Shown here one piece after another: positions 63,850 to 64,000 of a stretch of 64,000 nt of DNA. Below the pieces are notes generated by a model. That model was not told the origin of the DNA. It saw only the letters and a program-made list of their open reading frames with translations, and searched no databases. This DNA is from AWTP1-13 sp963770295. Lineage in GTDB: Bacteria; Pseudomonadota; Alphaproteobacteria; Rhizobiales; Hyphomicrobiaceae. The position numbers and the translations under genes are program-made. The stretch spans positions 1-64,000 of the forward strand of contig CAVYPA010000004.1 of the NCBI GenBank assembly GCA_963770295.1, written 5' to 3'. Each line of letters starts with the position of its first letter. The stretch's first letter is position 1.

Positions 63850-64000
63850 GGATGCCGCAATGAGCGCGGCGACCAGCTTGTCTGCCGGAATACGCAGATC
63901 ATTTACGACGAGCGGCTCCGAAGGGGATTGGGAGCAGTAACGCAGAGCAATTGGGCTACCCCGCGAAGAGCGCGCCAACGCCGAGCGTCACCATGAGTAA
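63850..64000 (-). pseudogene. Decayed second copy of part of livH
   Basis: These 151 bases match 25771-25937 inside the livH gene with scattered substitutions and a net loss of 16 bases (the AGAATGCCGCCTGGGACGCT segment is shortened). The deletion breaks the frame. The copy may extend past the window end, so its full size is unknown. It lies just after the amidase gene. Confidence 0.85.

Noticed and set aside
1..64000. CRISPR array or rRNA genes
   Set aside because: No series of regularly spaced identical repeats and no rRNA-like sequence was seen.

Overview
The window reads as chromosomal DNA from a GC-rich alphaproteobacterium, most likely a member of the Bradyrhizobium/Rhodopseudomonas group (Nitrobacteraceae). 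I base this on family resemblance: a sensor kinase of the HWE type, a bactofilin, many tiny exported or membrane proteins of the kind common in Bradyrhizobium, a tandem cold-shock protein, Ku/LigD end joining, and a DUF2171 relic. No search was possible, so the genus is an inference.

The most striking property is decay. Intact genes are separated by long low-information stretches and by broken genes: genes cut by single-base frameshifts or in-frame stops (matrixin, SnoaL-like cyclase, alpha/beta hydrolase, HWE kinase, HAD hydrolase, DUF2171, small zinc protein) and short relics of normally chromosomal genes (UvrD-like helicase, molybdate-binding protein, methyltransferase, Mrr nuclease, FabA, CinA, TopA, response regulator). 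Mobile-element remains are spread through it: two IS256-type copies, IS91, IS110, IS21 istB, two serine-recombinase relics, a 3' half of tRNA-Pro that looks like an old integration site, and possibly a group II intron piece. No intact mobile element was seen.

Layout. 1-4.3 kb: start of a TPP enzyme, a quinone oxidoreductase, a carboxymuconolactone-decarboxylase-like protein and an amidohydrolase, which looks like aromatic catabolism. 4.3-9.4 kb: relics, an AraC-type regulator and a hypothetical gene. 9.6-12.4 kb: TetR regulator divergent from an MBL-fold hydrolase (with an SDR remnant in its leader) and an alpha/beta hydrolase. 12.7-17.3 kb: small exported proteins interrupted by a broken IS256. 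17.5-22.5 kb: truncated MFS pump, two dead genes, tRNA-Pro fragment, broken substrate-binding protein, IS91 and recombinase remains. 22.8-26.7 kb: an MHS-family transporter, an orphan LivH permease and IS110. 27-34 kb: small membrane proteins, relics and a bactofilin. 34-39.8 kb: a small TIR protein, a frameshifted HWE kinase, a second dead substrate-binding protein and a hydrolase-LuxR fusion. 40-46.8 kb: vanadium-haloperoxidase-like protein, Cache protein, a ClpX-type zinc-finger/HTH protein with a triple-palindrome promoter, and a KaiC-like/hybrid-kinase operon. 47-51.5 kb: relics, glycosyltransferase and a membrane-protein group with two peptides under 30 aa. 52.4-56.3 kb: Ku, 3-methyladenine glycosylase and an ATP-dependent ligase, a DNA-repair cluster with relics between the genes. 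56.8-64 kb: exported proteins, double cold-shock protein, topA and DUF2171 relics, GhrA-type dehydrogenase, amidase, and a decayed second copy of part of the livH gene at the window edge.

Best candidates for new biology are the kaiC-like/kinase operon without kaiA or kaiB, the zinc-finger/HTH gene with three evenly spaced palindromes on its promoter, the hydrolase-LuxR fusion with a cysteine nucleophile, and the lone TIR protein. So many single-base disruptions also raise the possibility of assembly error, which should be excluded first.
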